A stretch of DNA of 64,000 bases from Nitrospinota bacterium (GTDB taxonomy: Bacteria > JADFOP01), in NCBI GenBank assembly GCA_022562795.1, contig JADFOP010000001.1, positions 1 through 64,000 on the forward strand, given 5' to 3'. The notes below the pieces were generated by a model. The model did not search any database and had not been told where the DNA came from. It worked only from the letters and a program-made list of their open reading frames with translations. This document shows, one piece after another, positions 52,486-61,508 of this stretch. Positions within the stretch are counted from its first letter, which is position 1. Every line of letters starts with the position of its first letter. Both the position numbers and the translations under genes were made by a program.

Positions 52486-53411
52486 TCTGCATCACCGGTG
52501 CGGCGGGCTACATTGGCAGCCACGCCGCTTTGGTCCTTGCCGATCGCGGCGCGGCTCTGCGTGCCTTCGTTAGACCCACGGCGGCGGCCGGGGAGAGAGC
52601 CTTTCTTCAATCGCACGGCGCCGAGATTGTCCTGGGGGAGGCGGCCGACCCCCAGGCCATGGAGCGGGCGTGCGCGGGATGCCGGGCAGTCCTCCACTGT
52701 GTGGGGGGCATGCATCCGCCCAGAGACGGCGGCTTCCGCTCCCTCCACGAGGGGCCCGCCGAGGCCCTGGCGGAGGCCGCACAACGGACAGGCGTAGAGA
52801 GCATCGTCTTGGTCTCGGTCGTCGGCACCGCGTTAGAGGCCGACACCGCCTACCACCGGACCAAGGCTCGCGCCGAGGAGATCCTTCGCTCCGGTGCTTG
52901 GGAGACAACCGTAGTGCGGCCATCCCTCGTCTACGGCCGGGGCGGAGGGCTTAGGGATAGCAGGTTCATGGTGCGCTTGGCTGCCCACCTGCATAGCGGT
53001 CGTCCCTTTCCGCTGCCGGGCGGCGGCCAGAGCCTCATCCAGCCCATCTTTATGGATGACTTGAGCCGGGCTTTGGCCCTAAGCGCCGCCGAGGGTGTGG
53101 GGGCGGGTCGCACCGTCGAATTGGGTGGACCCGAGCGGATGACCCTTAGGGCTTGGGTGGAGCGGCTGGCGGCGGTCCTCGGCGTTCGTCCCAGGCTGCT
53201 TCCTCTGCCCCAGGCTATTGGGTTGGCCCTTGCCGCCTGCGCGGAACGCCTATTCTCCACTCCACCCATTACGGTTGACCAGGTTCGTCTCATGGGCCAC
53301 AATTTCATAGCACCTCTCGACGGCATCGAGGCGACCTACGGATTCGCCCCAACGAAGCCTGCCGAGGGGCTGGAGAAATCCTACAGGGCGATTGCCGACG
53401 AGGACTCATAG
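52482..53411 (+). CDS. NAD(P)-binding SDR protein (extended epimerase-like)
   Basis: The 309-residue protein starts at GTG 52482, overlapping the previous stop (GTGA). The Rossmann loop TGAAGYIGSH opens it, and YHRTK near residue 120 is the YxxxK catalytic pair of extended SDRs. The sequence resembles NmrA-like/NDUFA9-like reductases more than sugar epimerases. It is coupled to the alpha/beta hydrolase upstream. Substrate unknown. Confidence 0.83.
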   Translation: MICITGAAGYIGSHAALVLADRGAALRAFVRPTAAAGERAFLQSHGAEIVLGEAADPQAMERACAGCRAVLHCVGGMHPPRDGGFRSLHEGPAEALAEAAQRTGVESIVLVSVVGTALEADTAYHRTKARAEEILRSGAWETTVVRPSLVYGRGGGLRDSRFMVRLAAHLHSGRPFPLPGGGQSLIQPIFMDDLSRALALSAAEGVGAGRTVELGGPERMTLRAWVERLAAVLGVRPRLLPLPQAIGLALAACAERLFSTPPITVDQVRLMGHNFIAPLDGIEATYGFAPTKPAEGLEKSYRAIADEDS

Positions 53412-53422
53412 AGGGAGACGCC

Positions 53423-54616
53423 GTGCGACGGCCCAGTACGCTTCCACCGTTGTCCCCATGGACCCTCCTGCTCTGTGGGCTCACCCTACTTATGGGTGGC
53501 TGCCAGGGAATCCCCAGCTATCTGTCGCCCACGGGGCGTTTCTCCAAGCCTCCGCGCATCATCGAGGCCCACTCAACGGAGACCGATGACGGCTGGACCC
53601 TGGCGCTCAAGCGGTACCGGCGGGCGGGAAACACTGGGCTCCTCGGGCCCGTGGTGCTATGCCACGGCTTCTCCACGAACGGGTTCTTTTGGGACCTCGA
53701 CGAGGCCCATAGCCTTGCCCGCTACCTGGCCGACCGCGACTTCGACGTATGGGTAGTGTCCCTCCGGGGAGCGGGCGCCAGCACGAAGCCTGGGTTCAGC
53801 GCCATCAAAGGCATAATCACCACGCGTCTGGCCGATCTGCCGGCCACCATCTCGCGGTCCACCCTCGACCCCAAAAAGTTCAACTGGACGGTGGACGACT
53901 ATATCGACCACGATGTGCCCGCCATCATCTCCTACGTGACCGGGGCCACAGGCCGGCCGAAGCTATGGTGGGTCGGCCACTCGATGGGGGGGATGATCCT
54001 CTTCGCCCACCTTGAGCGGGTGGACGAGGCCCGTGTGGCGGGCTTCGTGGCTGTGGCCAGCCCTATGGCCATACCCCAGCCGCCCAACGACATCCTTCAG
54101 GGCATCCTCAAGCAGTCCTGGTTGCTGAAGCTCTCGGCCTTGGCTGTTAATGCAACGCTCCCCGCGAAGCTCGCCTCGCCCCTGGGCGGAGCGGTGCAGA
54201 CGCCCCTTGACGCCCTCTTCTACAACCGCGACAACATGGATCGGGCCACCATCACCAGGCAATTCTTTATCGGGGTGGAAGATATCTCGACGGCCGTCCT
54301 CGACCAGTTCAACCAAATGATTCGAACGGGCGAGTTCAAGCGGGCCGACGGCTCCTACAACTACACGAGGAACCTCGGCAAGGTCACGGTTCCGGTGCTG
54401 CTGGTGTCGGGCCAGGTGGACAACCTCGCTCCGCCCGAGGTCGTCCGCTTCGCTTACGATCAGGTGTCGAGCACGGATAAGACCTACCGAATGTTCGGCC
54501 GCATCAACGGCTACCGGGCCAACTACGGCCACAACGACCTCGTGCTCGGCATACGCGCCCGAGACGAGGTCTTCCCCCTCATCGCCGACTGGCTCACCGA
54601 GAGGGCCGGCCCCTAG
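53423..54616 (+). CDS. lipoprotein alpha/beta hydrolase
   Basis: The 397-residue protein has a signal sequence with lipobox LMGGC (Cys27), so it is probably lipid-anchored. The hydrolase part has LCHGFSTNGF, the elbow GHSMGGM, Asp in SGQVDNLAP and a late His in NYGHNDL. The start is GTG 53423 after GGGAG. It resembles PHB-depolymerase/lipase-like hydrolases. It closes the plus-strand run that begins with the DUF1571 gene. Confidence 0.83.
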   Translation: MRRPSTLPPLSPWTLLLCGLTLLMGGCQGIPSYLSPTGRFSKPPRIIEAHSTETDDGWTLALKRYRRAGNTGLLGPVVLCHGFSTNGFFWDLDEAHSLARYLADRDFDVWVVSLRGAGASTKPGFSAIKGIITTRLADLPATISRSTLDPKKFNWTVDDYIDHDVPAIISYVTGATGRPKLWWVGHSMGGMILFAHLERVDEARVAGFVAVASPMAIPQPPNDILQGILKQSWLLKLSALAVNATLPAKLASPLGGAVQTPLDALFYNRDNMDRATITRQFFIGVEDISTAVLDQFNQMIRTGEFKRADGSYNYTRNLGKVTVPVLLVSGQVDNLAPPEVVRFAYDQVSSTDKTYRMFGRINGYRANYGHNDLVLGIRARDEVFPLIADWLTERAGP

Positions 54617-54717
54617 ACGGCCGTAGCGGGATCTTTAAGTACCACGGGCAATGATGTAGATTGGGAATCTCGCAGGTTATAGGGCGGAACTAACCTTCAT
54701 TAATAGGAGGGCGGAAA

Positions 54718-54894
54718 ATGGCGTTGGTAGTCAATTGCAGGGACGTTGGGGCGGATTGTGATTTTGAGGCCCGCGCGGATACTGAAGAAGAGCTTTTTAA
54801 AATTCTCACTGAACACGCCAAAAGTGGCCATGGGATGGAGGACATTCCGCCGGAGCTCGTCGAAAGAGTACGGGCTGTCATCCGCGTGGAATAG
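54718..54894 (+). CDS. DUF1059 family small protein
   Basis: A 58-residue protein with GGAGG eight bases before the ATG at 54718. The sequence NCRDVGADCDFEARADTEEEL and HAKSGHGMEDIP matches DUF1059, a small family of unknown function widespread in archaea and bacteria. Two Cys and two His in conserved positions suggest metal binding. Confidence 0.85.
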   Translation: MALVVNCRDVGADCDFEARADTEEELFKILTEHAKSGHGMEDIPPELVERVRAVIRVE

Positions 54895-54962
54895 CGTTAG
54901 CTAGTCTGGCTTCCAGCTCCCTGGAGGCTTAATTCGGGTGAGCTGGGGCCGCGTCCGCCCCT

Positions 54963-55349
54963 TCATCCAACCGCTACGGCCTGGGCCACTGCCATGTCGC
55001 CCTCGTGGGCCAATGAGACCAGGACGGTTTGGCCGCCGAGGCCCTCGAGATGGGCCTGGGCGGCGCCCCTAAGCGTGCAGACCGGTCGTCCGTAGTCGTC
55101 GGCGGTGACTTCGACGTCGCGCCAGCCGACCCCCCGGGCCCACCCGGTCCCGAGAGCCTTGAAGACCGCTTCCTTCGCGGCGAAGCGGGCCGCGAGGTGC
55201 CGGGCAGGGTCGGCCCGCCCGGAGCACTCGTTCCTCTCACGGTGGGTGAATACACGCTTTAAGAAGCGCTCGCCGTGGCGGTCTATAGCCCTTCGGAATC
55301 GCTCGATCCCCACCATATCGATCCCGGTGCCCACCACGGCTCCTCGCAT
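54963..55349 (-). CDS. acpS: holo-ACP synthase
   Basis: AcpS transfers phosphopantetheine from CoA to the Ser of acyl carrier proteins. The 128-residue protein has the two motifs GIDMVGIERF (Asp11, Glu16) and FAAKEAVFKALG (56-67). The ATG at 55349 shares its A with the stop of the glycosyltransferase gene (TGATG). It ends a five-gene operon with lipid or polyketide-type enzymes and probably also activates the ACP at 4173-4574. Confidence 0.92.
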   Translation of the reverse strand: MRGAVVGTGIDMVGIERFRRAIDRHGERFLKRVFTHRERNECSGRADPARHLAARFAAKEAVFKALGTGWARGVGWRDVEVTADDYGRPVCTLRGAAQAHLEGLGGQTVLVSLAHEGDMAVAQAVAVG

Positions 55350-56488
55350 CAGCCCGCCTCCGGCCGGTAGAGGCGGCCACGCCATACTACCGCCCCACCC
55401 ATGGCGCAAACCCAGGCCACGTTGGCCATCAGGCCAACCAACACTAGGCTCGCCAGTGGGCTTGCCAGTGAGGCGTAGGGACTCATCCCCTGAAGCCGGT
55501 AGCTTCGCCAAAGGGTGGCCGAAAGAAGCCCGCAGGTGGTGGCGGCGACGACCCACGTGAGGCCACCTCCCGCCACGAGCCAGACGAAGGGCCACAAGCC
55601 CCCGAAGAAAGCCTGAAGTAAGCCGCTGATAGCCGGTTGCGCCCTGCGCTCGAAGAGGTGTACGAAGATGCGGAGCCAGCCGGCCCAGAGATCGCCAAGG
55701 GAGGTGTACATGCGCGTTGTCACCATGGCCGTGCCATAACCTAGGAAGAACCGCCGCTGGCTCTTCTTCAATGCTCTGGCCATGGCGATGTCCTCCAGGA
55801 GGGCTCCGCGGCACTCGTTGTGGCCCCCGATAGCTAAATAGGCCTCACGCCGGACGAGGAAATACTGGCCGCTGGCGAAGACGGTCGGGTCGGAGGGGTC
55901 GTTGACTCGGAGGGCCGGGTACCAGAGCACGCAGACCCCGCCCAGCATGGGCTGCACCACCTGCTCCCAGAAGGAGCGGGCTTCGAGCCTGGGTAGGAGG
56001 CTCAAGGCGTCGAGCTTGTGCTCCTCGGCGAAGGCCAGCGCTGAGGCGAGGCTTCCGGGGGCGTGGGTGGAGTCGGCGTCGGTGAAGAGCAGCCAGGGTT
56101 GGGTTGACGCCTCGTAGCCCACGCGGCAGGCGTTGTTCTTGCCCGTCCAGCCCTCCGGGAGCCCTTCTGTGGCTAGGAGCCGCAAGCGGGGTTCTTCTGA
56201 GGCCAGGGCTCTCACCACCCTGGCGGTCCCGTCGGTCGAGCGGTCGTCCACGACAAGAATCTCCGCCGGGGGGGCGGATTGAGCGAGCAGGGAGGTGAGG
56301 CAGTGAGCGATGTTGGCCTCCTCGTCTCTCGCCGGGACAATGACGCTTACGGGCAGTTCGCCCTCAGAATCCGGGTCGGGGGTGAGGAACGGGTCGCGGC
56401 GAGGGGCGACGAAAGTCTCTCGAAGCCTGCTCATCCAGACGAGCCCGACAAAGGCGAGAGAGAGAAAGACGAAGAGAGCCCAGAGCAC
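55349..56488 (-). CDS. family 2 glycosyltransferase, membrane-bound
   Basis: The 379-residue protein has an N-terminal hydrophobic helix, a GT2 core (VSVIVPARDEEANI, DDRSTDGT, FTDADSTH) and three further C-terminal membrane helices. This layout resembles HpnB-type and CrtQ-type transferases that attach sugars to lipid acceptors such as hopanoid or carotenoid products. Its place between a ketosynthase-like gene and acpS suggests it glycosylates the acyl product of the operon. GTG start at 56488. Confidence 0.83.
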   Translation of the reverse strand: MLWALFVFLSLAFVGLVWMSRLRETFVAPRRDPFLTPDPDSEGELPVSVIVPARDEEANIAHCLTSLLAQSAPPAEILVVDDRSTDGTARVVRALASEEPRLRLLATEGLPEGWTGKNNACRVGYEASTQPWLLFTDADSTHAPGSLASALAFAEEHKLDALSLLPRLEARSFWEQVVQPMLGGVCVLWYPALRVNDPSDPTVFASGQYFLVRREAYLAIGGHNECRGALLEDIAMARALKKSQRRFFLGYGTAMVTTRMYTSLGDLWAGWLRIFVHLFERRAQPAISGLLQAFFGGLWPFVWLVAGGGLTWVVAATTCGLLSATLWRSYRLQGMSPYASLASPLASLVLVGLMANVAWVCAMGGAVVWRGRLYRPEAG

Positions 56489-57796
56489 CTAGGAGTCCTC
56501 GGCGGCCGCCAGGGCCAAAACAACGCAGTGGCCTCCAAGGCCCCGGGAGATGGACAGGGCGAGGTCGAAGGGGTGGGGCCGGGCGGCGCCTGCCACCACA
56601 TCGAGGTCGCAGGCCGGATCGGACTCGGTGTAGTTGATGGTGGGCGGGACGGTCTGGTCGCTCAGTGCCGCGAGGGAGATGACCGCCTCGATTGTGCCGC
56701 TGGCGGCCATTGTGTGACCCATCATGCTCTTGGTAGAGCTGACCGGCACCCGGCCGACGCATGCCCCGAGAGCCAGCGTGATGCCTGCCGCTTCGGTGGC
56801 GTCGCTGGCGACGGTTGCGTTGCCGTGGGCGTTAATGTAGCCGACCTCCTCGGGCTGGCGGCCTGCATCGGCGAGGGCCTGACCGATGGCCCGTGCTACC
56901 TCGGCTCCGTCTGCTCCGAGCTCGATGAGCCCCGTATCGGCGGTGGCACATCCGTAGCCCACCACTTCGCCGTAGATGCGCGCCCGGCGGGCGCGGGCGT
57001 GCTCCCATTCTTCGAGGACGAGGGCGCCCGCCCCCTCGGCTGCAACCGTTCCTCGGCGGCGGGCGTCGAAAGGCCGGCAAACGGTCTCCGGAGGCTCGTC
57101 ATTGCTCGGGGCAAGCAGCCCCAGCCGCCAGTAGTCGAGCATCTCCTTGCCGTGGATGAGGGAATCGTAGGCCCCGGCAACTGCCACGATACACCGGCCG
57201 GTCTCAATAGCCTTGGCCGCCTCGCCGACGCTTTGAGCGCCTGAGACCCCGGCGTTGACGATGTTCATGTTCGGCCCCTGAGCGTTGACTGCGATGGAAG
57301 TGAACGACAGCGCGTTGTTGGGCAGCACCGTAAGAAGCCACAGCGGGTTTATTTTCTCCAGCACCTTATCCCCGAAGGCCTTGATGTCCACCTCTCCTTC
57401 GGGCCCCAGGGTATCGGACACGGCGGGGAAGAAGTCCTCGGTGTCGGTCATCTTCCCCCCGCCGGCGCCGATGTATACCCCGGTCCGAACCGGGTCGACC
57501 TCACCAACATCAAGGCCGCTGTCGGCCCAGGCCAAGGATGTGGAGGCGACGCCTAACTGGACTGAACGGCGCATCAGCTTAAGCGCCTTGCGGTCGATGT
57601 GCTGCCGGGGGTTGAAGTCCTTGACCTCCGCTCCTATGCGCACCGGGAAGGTCGAGGCGTCGTAGCTAGAGACCTCGGCGACACCCGAGACGCCCTCGCA
57701 GCAGGCGGACCAGACGGCGTCGAGGCCAGTGCCTATGGGGGTGATGAGCCCCACGCCGGTTACGGCCACCCGTCGAGCGCTTCGGCCCCTAGCCAC
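56489..57796 (-). CDS. ketosynthase-like protein lacking the catalytic Cys (chain-length-factor-like)
   Basis: The 435-residue protein has the full ketosynthase fold, and His324 (NAHGN), Lys356 and His361 (STKSMMGH) are kept. At the catalytic position the sequence reads NAGVSGAQ: Gly183 sits where FabF has Cys (Cys181 of the 2755-4047 protein). Type II polyketide systems use Cys-less ketosynthase partners (KS-beta or chain length factor) with an active KS-alpha. The GTG start follows GGAGG. It is tightly packed with dehydratase-like genes, a glycosyltransferase and acpS. Confidence 0.88.
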   Translation of the reverse strand: MARGRSARRVAVTGVGLITPIGTGLDAVWSACCEGVSGVAEVSSYDASTFPVRIGAEVKDFNPRQHIDRKALKLMRRSVQLGVASTSLAWADSGLDVGEVDPVRTGVYIGAGGGKMTDTEDFFPAVSDTLGPEGEVDIKAFGDKVLEKINPLWLLTVLPNNALSFTSIAVNAQGPNMNIVNAGVSGAQSVGEAAKAIETGRCIVAVAGAYDSLIHGKEMLDYWRLGLLAPSNDEPPETVCRPFDARRRGTVAAEGAGALVLEEWEHARARRARIYGEVVGYGCATADTGLIELGADGAEVARAIGQALADAGRQPEEVGYINAHGNATVASDATEAAGITLALGACVGRVPVSSTKSMMGHTMAASGTIEAVISLAALSDQTVPPTINYTESDPACDLDVVAGAARPHPFDLALSISRGLGGHCVVLALAAAEDS

Positions 57797-58778
57797 TTGC
57801 TGTTACCTCCTCGGCTTCGAAGCGGGCCCGCCAGAGGGCCTCCCGCGCCTCGGCAAGGACAGGGGGGACTGTGGCCGGCTCGAGCCTGTATAGCGCCAGG
57901 CAGCTAACAGCCTTCTCGCCTTCTACGGTTCCTGCGAGGGCGAGTTCCGCCTCCTCCTCGTCCCAGCGGCGGACCTTCGCTTCCATTCGAAGGAGGTCGC
58001 CCGGCTGGAGGAAACGGCGAAATTGGATGCTTCTGACCTCCCGTAGTGTCGCTCGCCGGGGCGGATCGGGCGATTCCGACCGACCCCGCTCAAGCAGGCA
58101 TAGTCCCACTTGGCTCAGGGCTTCAGCCATGATGGTTCCCGGCATCACCGGTCGCTTGGGGAAGTGGTCGTCCAGGATCGACTCTATACGCGTTACGGCC
58201 TTGACGGCCACAAGCCGCGTCCCCGGCTCCCAGGCCACGACCCGGTCCACCAGGGGGTAAGGCCAAAGCTGCCCCGCCAGGAAGGGCCAGCGCTCCTCCA
58301 ACCCATCGGCGCTCCAGACGGCGTCGGCATCAGGTTCCTCGCCGCAAAGGAACCGGTATCGGGCTCTGACGAGGGCCTCGTCCTCCAGCGCCTCGATGGG
58401 GACGTAGGCGCAGGTGCCGTTCTCGAGGGTGGCGATGACTCGGCCGTCTACGAGGGCCCGGCCGCTACAGAGAGCGCCTTCCTCGTTCATGGAGTGGATG
58501 TCGGCCTCGATCCGAAGCTGGTCGCCCGGGCGGGCCCAGCCGTCGAAGGACATCTTGCCGGTTGTGACGGCGATTGGCTTGACCCGAAACTCCATAGAGA
58601 CGATGACGAGCCAGGAGATGCAGTGGGCGATGGACTCGGCAGCATGGGCCAGGGGCAGGAGTGGACAGCCCGGGGTTAGCTCGACTAAACCCGGCTCGCT
58701 CATCGCGACGTTCTTCACCCCAACGGCCCGTTTGCCCGGGACCACCTCGAGAAGGCGATCGACGAAGAGAAAGGGCAT
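57789..58778 (-). CDS. double hotdog dehydratase-like protein
   Basis: The 329-residue protein contains two hotdog domains in tandem. The second (from about residue 175) has the FabZ-type active site: His205 in DDHFPKRP and Glu219 in MAEALSQ, 14 residues apart as in FabZ. The first (residues 1-130) has a matching overall pattern but no catalytic His in the same place (LTPGCPLLPLAHAAES). It may be structural or bind substrate. It overlaps the ketosynthase gene by eight bases. Likely dehydrates 3-hydroxyacyl-ACP. Confidence 0.85.
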   Translation of the reverse strand: MPFLFVDRLLEVVPGKRAVGVKNVAMSEPGLVELTPGCPLLPLAHAAESIAHCISWLVIVSMEFRVKPIAVTTGKMSFDGWARPGDQLRIEADIHSMNEEGALCSGRALVDGRVIATLENGTCAYVPIEALEDEALVRARYRFLCGEEPDADAVWSADGLEERWPFLAGQLWPYPLVDRVVAWEPGTRLVAVKAVTRIESILDDHFPKRPVMPGTIMAEALSQVGLCLLERGRSESPDPPRRATLREVRSIQFRRFLQPGDLLRMEAKVRRWDEEEAELALAGTVEGEKAVSCLALYRLEPATVPPVLAEAREALWRARFEAEEVTASG

Positions 58779-58783
58779 GGTCC

Positions 58784-59227
58784 TTAGCGGAGAATGGTGG
58801 GTGGCTCGCCTGAGAGCACCCCTCTGAGAAGCCCGCGCCAGCCAGAGGCGAGCGGATCGTCAACCACCCCGTCAAAGCGGTACTTAAGGCGCGCCCGGAC
58901 GGCCGTCTCCCCCTGGAGAGTCGCTTCGGCCTCGATGACGGCGGCGTCCCGACTGGCTTCCACGACGACGACCGAGTAGTTCAGCACTTGGCCGGGGCGT
59001 GCTGTCTTTAAGAAGGTCGCCTCCCCCACCGCCTCGAGGATCGGGTGGCGTGCTCCCGCCTCCGCCAGCACCATCTCGGCCAAGGTGCATAGTCCGTGGA
59101 GGGCGATGGGGCCCGGCAGGGCCGGATCGGTGGGCGAGCCCTCCGGCACCGGGCAGTCTGCGGCGCTCACCGCCTTGAGGCCCGTTCCTCCACGACCCGG
59201 CTCTATGCTTATCACGCGATCGAGCAC
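58784..59227 (-). CDS. single hotdog domain protein
   Basis: A roughly 147-residue hotdog protein resembling FabZ-like or thioesterase-like domains (LDRVISIEPG at the start, then PGPIALHGLCTLAEMVLAEAGARHP). I place the start at GTG 59227, nine bases after GGAGGAGGG; GTG 59248 is possible but lacks a ribosome site. The usual FabZ His/Glu pair is not evident. It is the first gene of the minus-strand operon running to acpS. Confidence 0.75.
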   Translation of the reverse strand: MLDRVISIEPGRGGTGLKAVSAADCPVPEGSPTDPALPGPIALHGLCTLAEMVLAEAGARHPILEAVGEATFLKTARPGQVLNYSVVVVEASRDAAVIEAEATLQGETAVRARLKYRFDGVVDDPLASGWRGLLRGVLSGEPPTILR

Positions 59228-59386
59228 CCTGAGGATCCCTCCTCCCACGGGAATTCAAGTATAGCCCACCGTTCGGGCCCTAGCAACCGCCCTCCTCCCT
59301 CGGTTTAAGCAGGGGGAGGATGAGGAGGCCCTTGAGTGGGGGGTGCAATCCTGTGTGGAGGTTCGATGGGTCGTCCGTCGCGAGGG

Positions 59387-59938
59387 TCATTGAGGCTTTT
59401 CGGCCTTACCTCCCCGTTCCATCTCATCCAGGATCTCTTCGATCCTGGCCTGCAGCGCCTCAGCCTCCACCTGAATTTCAGGGCCGGCCTGCGCCCTAAG
59501 AGCCCCCAGCGTTATGTACGTGAGTCTGAGGCTACGGGACAATTCGTTTTGGCGGGCGTCCTCAGCCCGGCGATTCAAAGACCCCATCTGGCCCGAGAGC
59601 TGCTCGAGCGTCGCCCGGGTCTGCGTCTGCCCCTCATTCAGAGCTCGCAGCTCGGCCTCGGGCTTCGGCGGGCGAAAAAATAAGAAGGCAAAGGCCAGCA
59701 GCGCTATGAGGGATAATCCGATCGATAAATAGCCAAGGGTGTTGAATTCGAGACGAAGGGCGGGGCTGACATCTTCCAGGCTCGGGACCCGAGGCTTCGT
59801 GGCCGCGGGGTTTTCAGCGGGAGGGGCCTGGCGGGCCCTTTGGTAGAAAGCCCCCAGGCGCTCGGCCCGACGCTCTCGTTCCTCGGCGCTTTCCTCATCG
59901 GACTCATCACCAGGCAGATGTTTGAGCGCTTTGGCCAT
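59387..59938 (-). CDS. membrane-anchored coiled-coil protein
   Basis: The start at ATG 59938 follows GAGAGGG. The 183-residue protein has a charged N-terminal cytoplasmic part, one membrane helix (LSIGLSLIALLAFAFLFF, about residues 73-90) and a long C-terminal coiled-coil stretch (LRALNEGQTQTRATLEQLSGQ). No family is recognised. A role in envelope organisation is possible from this shape only. Confidence 0.72.
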   Translation of the reverse strand: MAKALKHLPGDESDEESAEERERRAERLGAFYQRARQAPPAENPAATKPRVPSLEDVSPALRLEFNTLGYLSIGLSLIALLAFAFLFFRPPKPEAELRALNEGQTQTRATLEQLSGQMGSLNRRAEDARQNELSRSLRLTYITLGALRAQAGPEIQVEAEALQARIEEILDEMERGGKAEKPQ

Positions 59939-60048
59939 CGCTGCTACCCTCTCAGGCCCTGCCCGCAAGTCTATCATGCCACCGGGCCATGTGGAAGCTG
60001 CTTCCGAGCACCGCTTGACAGAGCCGAAGGGCCGCGATACCGTACGCG

Positions 60049-60699
60049 ATGATGACGCCCAAGGACGAGCCCCCAATGGCATACCATCCATTTGAACAAC
60101 CAGGTCGGCCCATTACGCTGGGCGCACATCTGGAGAGCGCGCCTCACCTGGCCGAGGGTCCTCCTGCCTGCCCCCTTTGTAGGACGGTCATTGACCTTGA
60201 GGCGCTCGAGCACTCCGTAAAGGCCAGGCGTAGTCGAGCCTCTCCCGATGAACCGATCACCTACCACCTCTCTTGCTCAATGCCCTGCTTCAACGAGGGC
60301 TGCCCGGTCTACGTTACGCTGGAGGTCACCCTCTCCGATGAGGAATACGACGCCTGGGGCCAGCTGCAAAACAAGCGGCTAGACTACACTCTCTTTCGCG
60401 ACGGCCGCCCCATTACCATCGAAGCCGAAGCCGACGCATCGACAACGGCTCCGCCTCCCTGCCGCTGCCCGGCCTGTAAGTGCGAGCTCGATCTTGCGAG
60501 CCTCATCCCGCAGTCGGAGATCCTCATCTCAGGCGCCCCCATACCGCAATCGGAAGGGCCCCCTCAAAACCGGGTGACAGCCTACACGCGCTGCCCCCAG
60601 TGTGGCATAAACTTGACGTGCGCCTGCTTCGTCCCTAACGAGGAGCTCGGCGACCTGCGGCCCCCCGGCTCACCCGGTCCGGGAGATCACTCTCAGTAG
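60049..60699 (+). CDS. hypothetical protein with two Cys-rich zinc ribbons
   Basis: The 216-residue protein contains two similar zinc-ribbon pairs: CPLC with CSMPC and CFNEGC in the first half, then CRCPACKC with CPQCGINLTC in the second. It thus looks like an internal duplication of a metal-binding module. There is no DNA-binding helix that I can identify. ATG 60049 or 60076 could start it; neither has a strong ribosome site. It overlaps the radical SAM gene tail to tail by seven bases. Confidence 0.72.
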   Translation: MMTPKDEPPMAYHPFEQPGRPITLGAHLESAPHLAEGPPACPLCRTVIDLEALEHSVKARRSRASPDEPITYHLSCSMPCFNEGCPVYVTLEVTLSDEEYDAWGQLQNKRLDYTLFRDGRPITIEAEADASTTAPPPCRCPACKCELDLASLIPQSEILISGAPIPQSEGPPQNRVTAYTRCPQCGINLTCACFVPNEELGDLRPPGSPGPGDHSQ

Positions 60700-61508
60700 A
60701 CCTCGCAGGCCACCCCTGTGCTCTCTTGACACCAACCGGCTATGGCGTCGAGACGGTCCCTAGGGACTATCTTTAGTTGAGTGTCGGCGGGAATACGGTC
60801 CAGCGTGTAAAGCTGGACGGCGAGGGGACGAATCTGCTCCACCTTATCAATCCAGGCGGCAACAATATCGTCGGTGGTGTTGTCGACCCGCCCCTGGACG
60901 AACATGCTCTGCACTATGCAGTCGGTCAGGCCGGAAATGTGGGCGATCATCCGTTGGAGGTCGAAGGGACGGTGGGGTAGATTGACAGCTTGGATGGTCT
61001 CCGGGTCGCCGGCGTCAAGCTTCACCTGCCTTTCATCCAGGCGATTGAGCGCCTCGAGGACTTCGGGGCGATGGATGGTCGAGGCACTGGTGAGTATCGA
61101 GAGCTTTACCTCCGGCGCCAGGCGGTCTCGGACGGCGGCCACAACGTCAACGAGCTCGGAGAACTCGGGGTGGAGGGTCGGCTCGCCGTTGCCCGCAAAG
61201 GTGAGGCTGTCGATGCGCGTTCCGTCGGCCGCCAGCCCCTCGAGGGCGTCTTCCAGGGCCGCACCGACCGCCTCGACGGTCGGGAAGAGCTCGGCCGGAG
61301 CCTCACCGACATCGCCCACGTAGAATCCTGTCCAGCCAAACTGGCAGTAGGGACAATTAAAGGAGCATAGTTTGACGTCGAGCGGCAGGGGGTTAATGCC
61401 CAGCGAGGCCCCCAAGCGCCGGGAACGCACGGGCCCGTAGATCAAGGTGGGAAAGAGGTTCCTCTGAATTAGAGAGGAGCCCTGTTGGGCCGGAAACCTT
61501 GGGTCCAT
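60693..61508 (-). CDS. radical SAM protein
   Basis: The 271-residue protein has the [4Fe-4S] motif C48-x3-C52-x2-C55 (CSFNCPYC), followed by FAGNGEPTLHP, a GE-type SAM-binding segment. The opening GPVRSRRLGASLGINPLP is found in the COG0731-type group, which includes wybutosine-like and uncharacterised enzymes. The ATG follows GGGAG. The substrate is unknown. Confidence 0.85.
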   Translation of the reverse strand: MDPRFPAQQGSSLIQRNLFPTLIYGPVRSRRLGASLGINPLPLDVKLCSFNCPYCQFGWTGFYVGDVGEAPAELFPTVEAVGAALEDALEGLAADGTRIDSLTFAGNGEPTLHPEFSELVDVVAAVRDRLAPEVKLSILTSASTIHRPEVLEALNRLDERQVKLDAGDPETIQAVNLPHRPFDLQRMIAHISGLTDCIVQSMFVQGRVDNTTDDIVAAWIDKVEQIRPLAVQLYTLDRIPADTQLKIVPRDRLDAIAGWCQESTGVACEVY

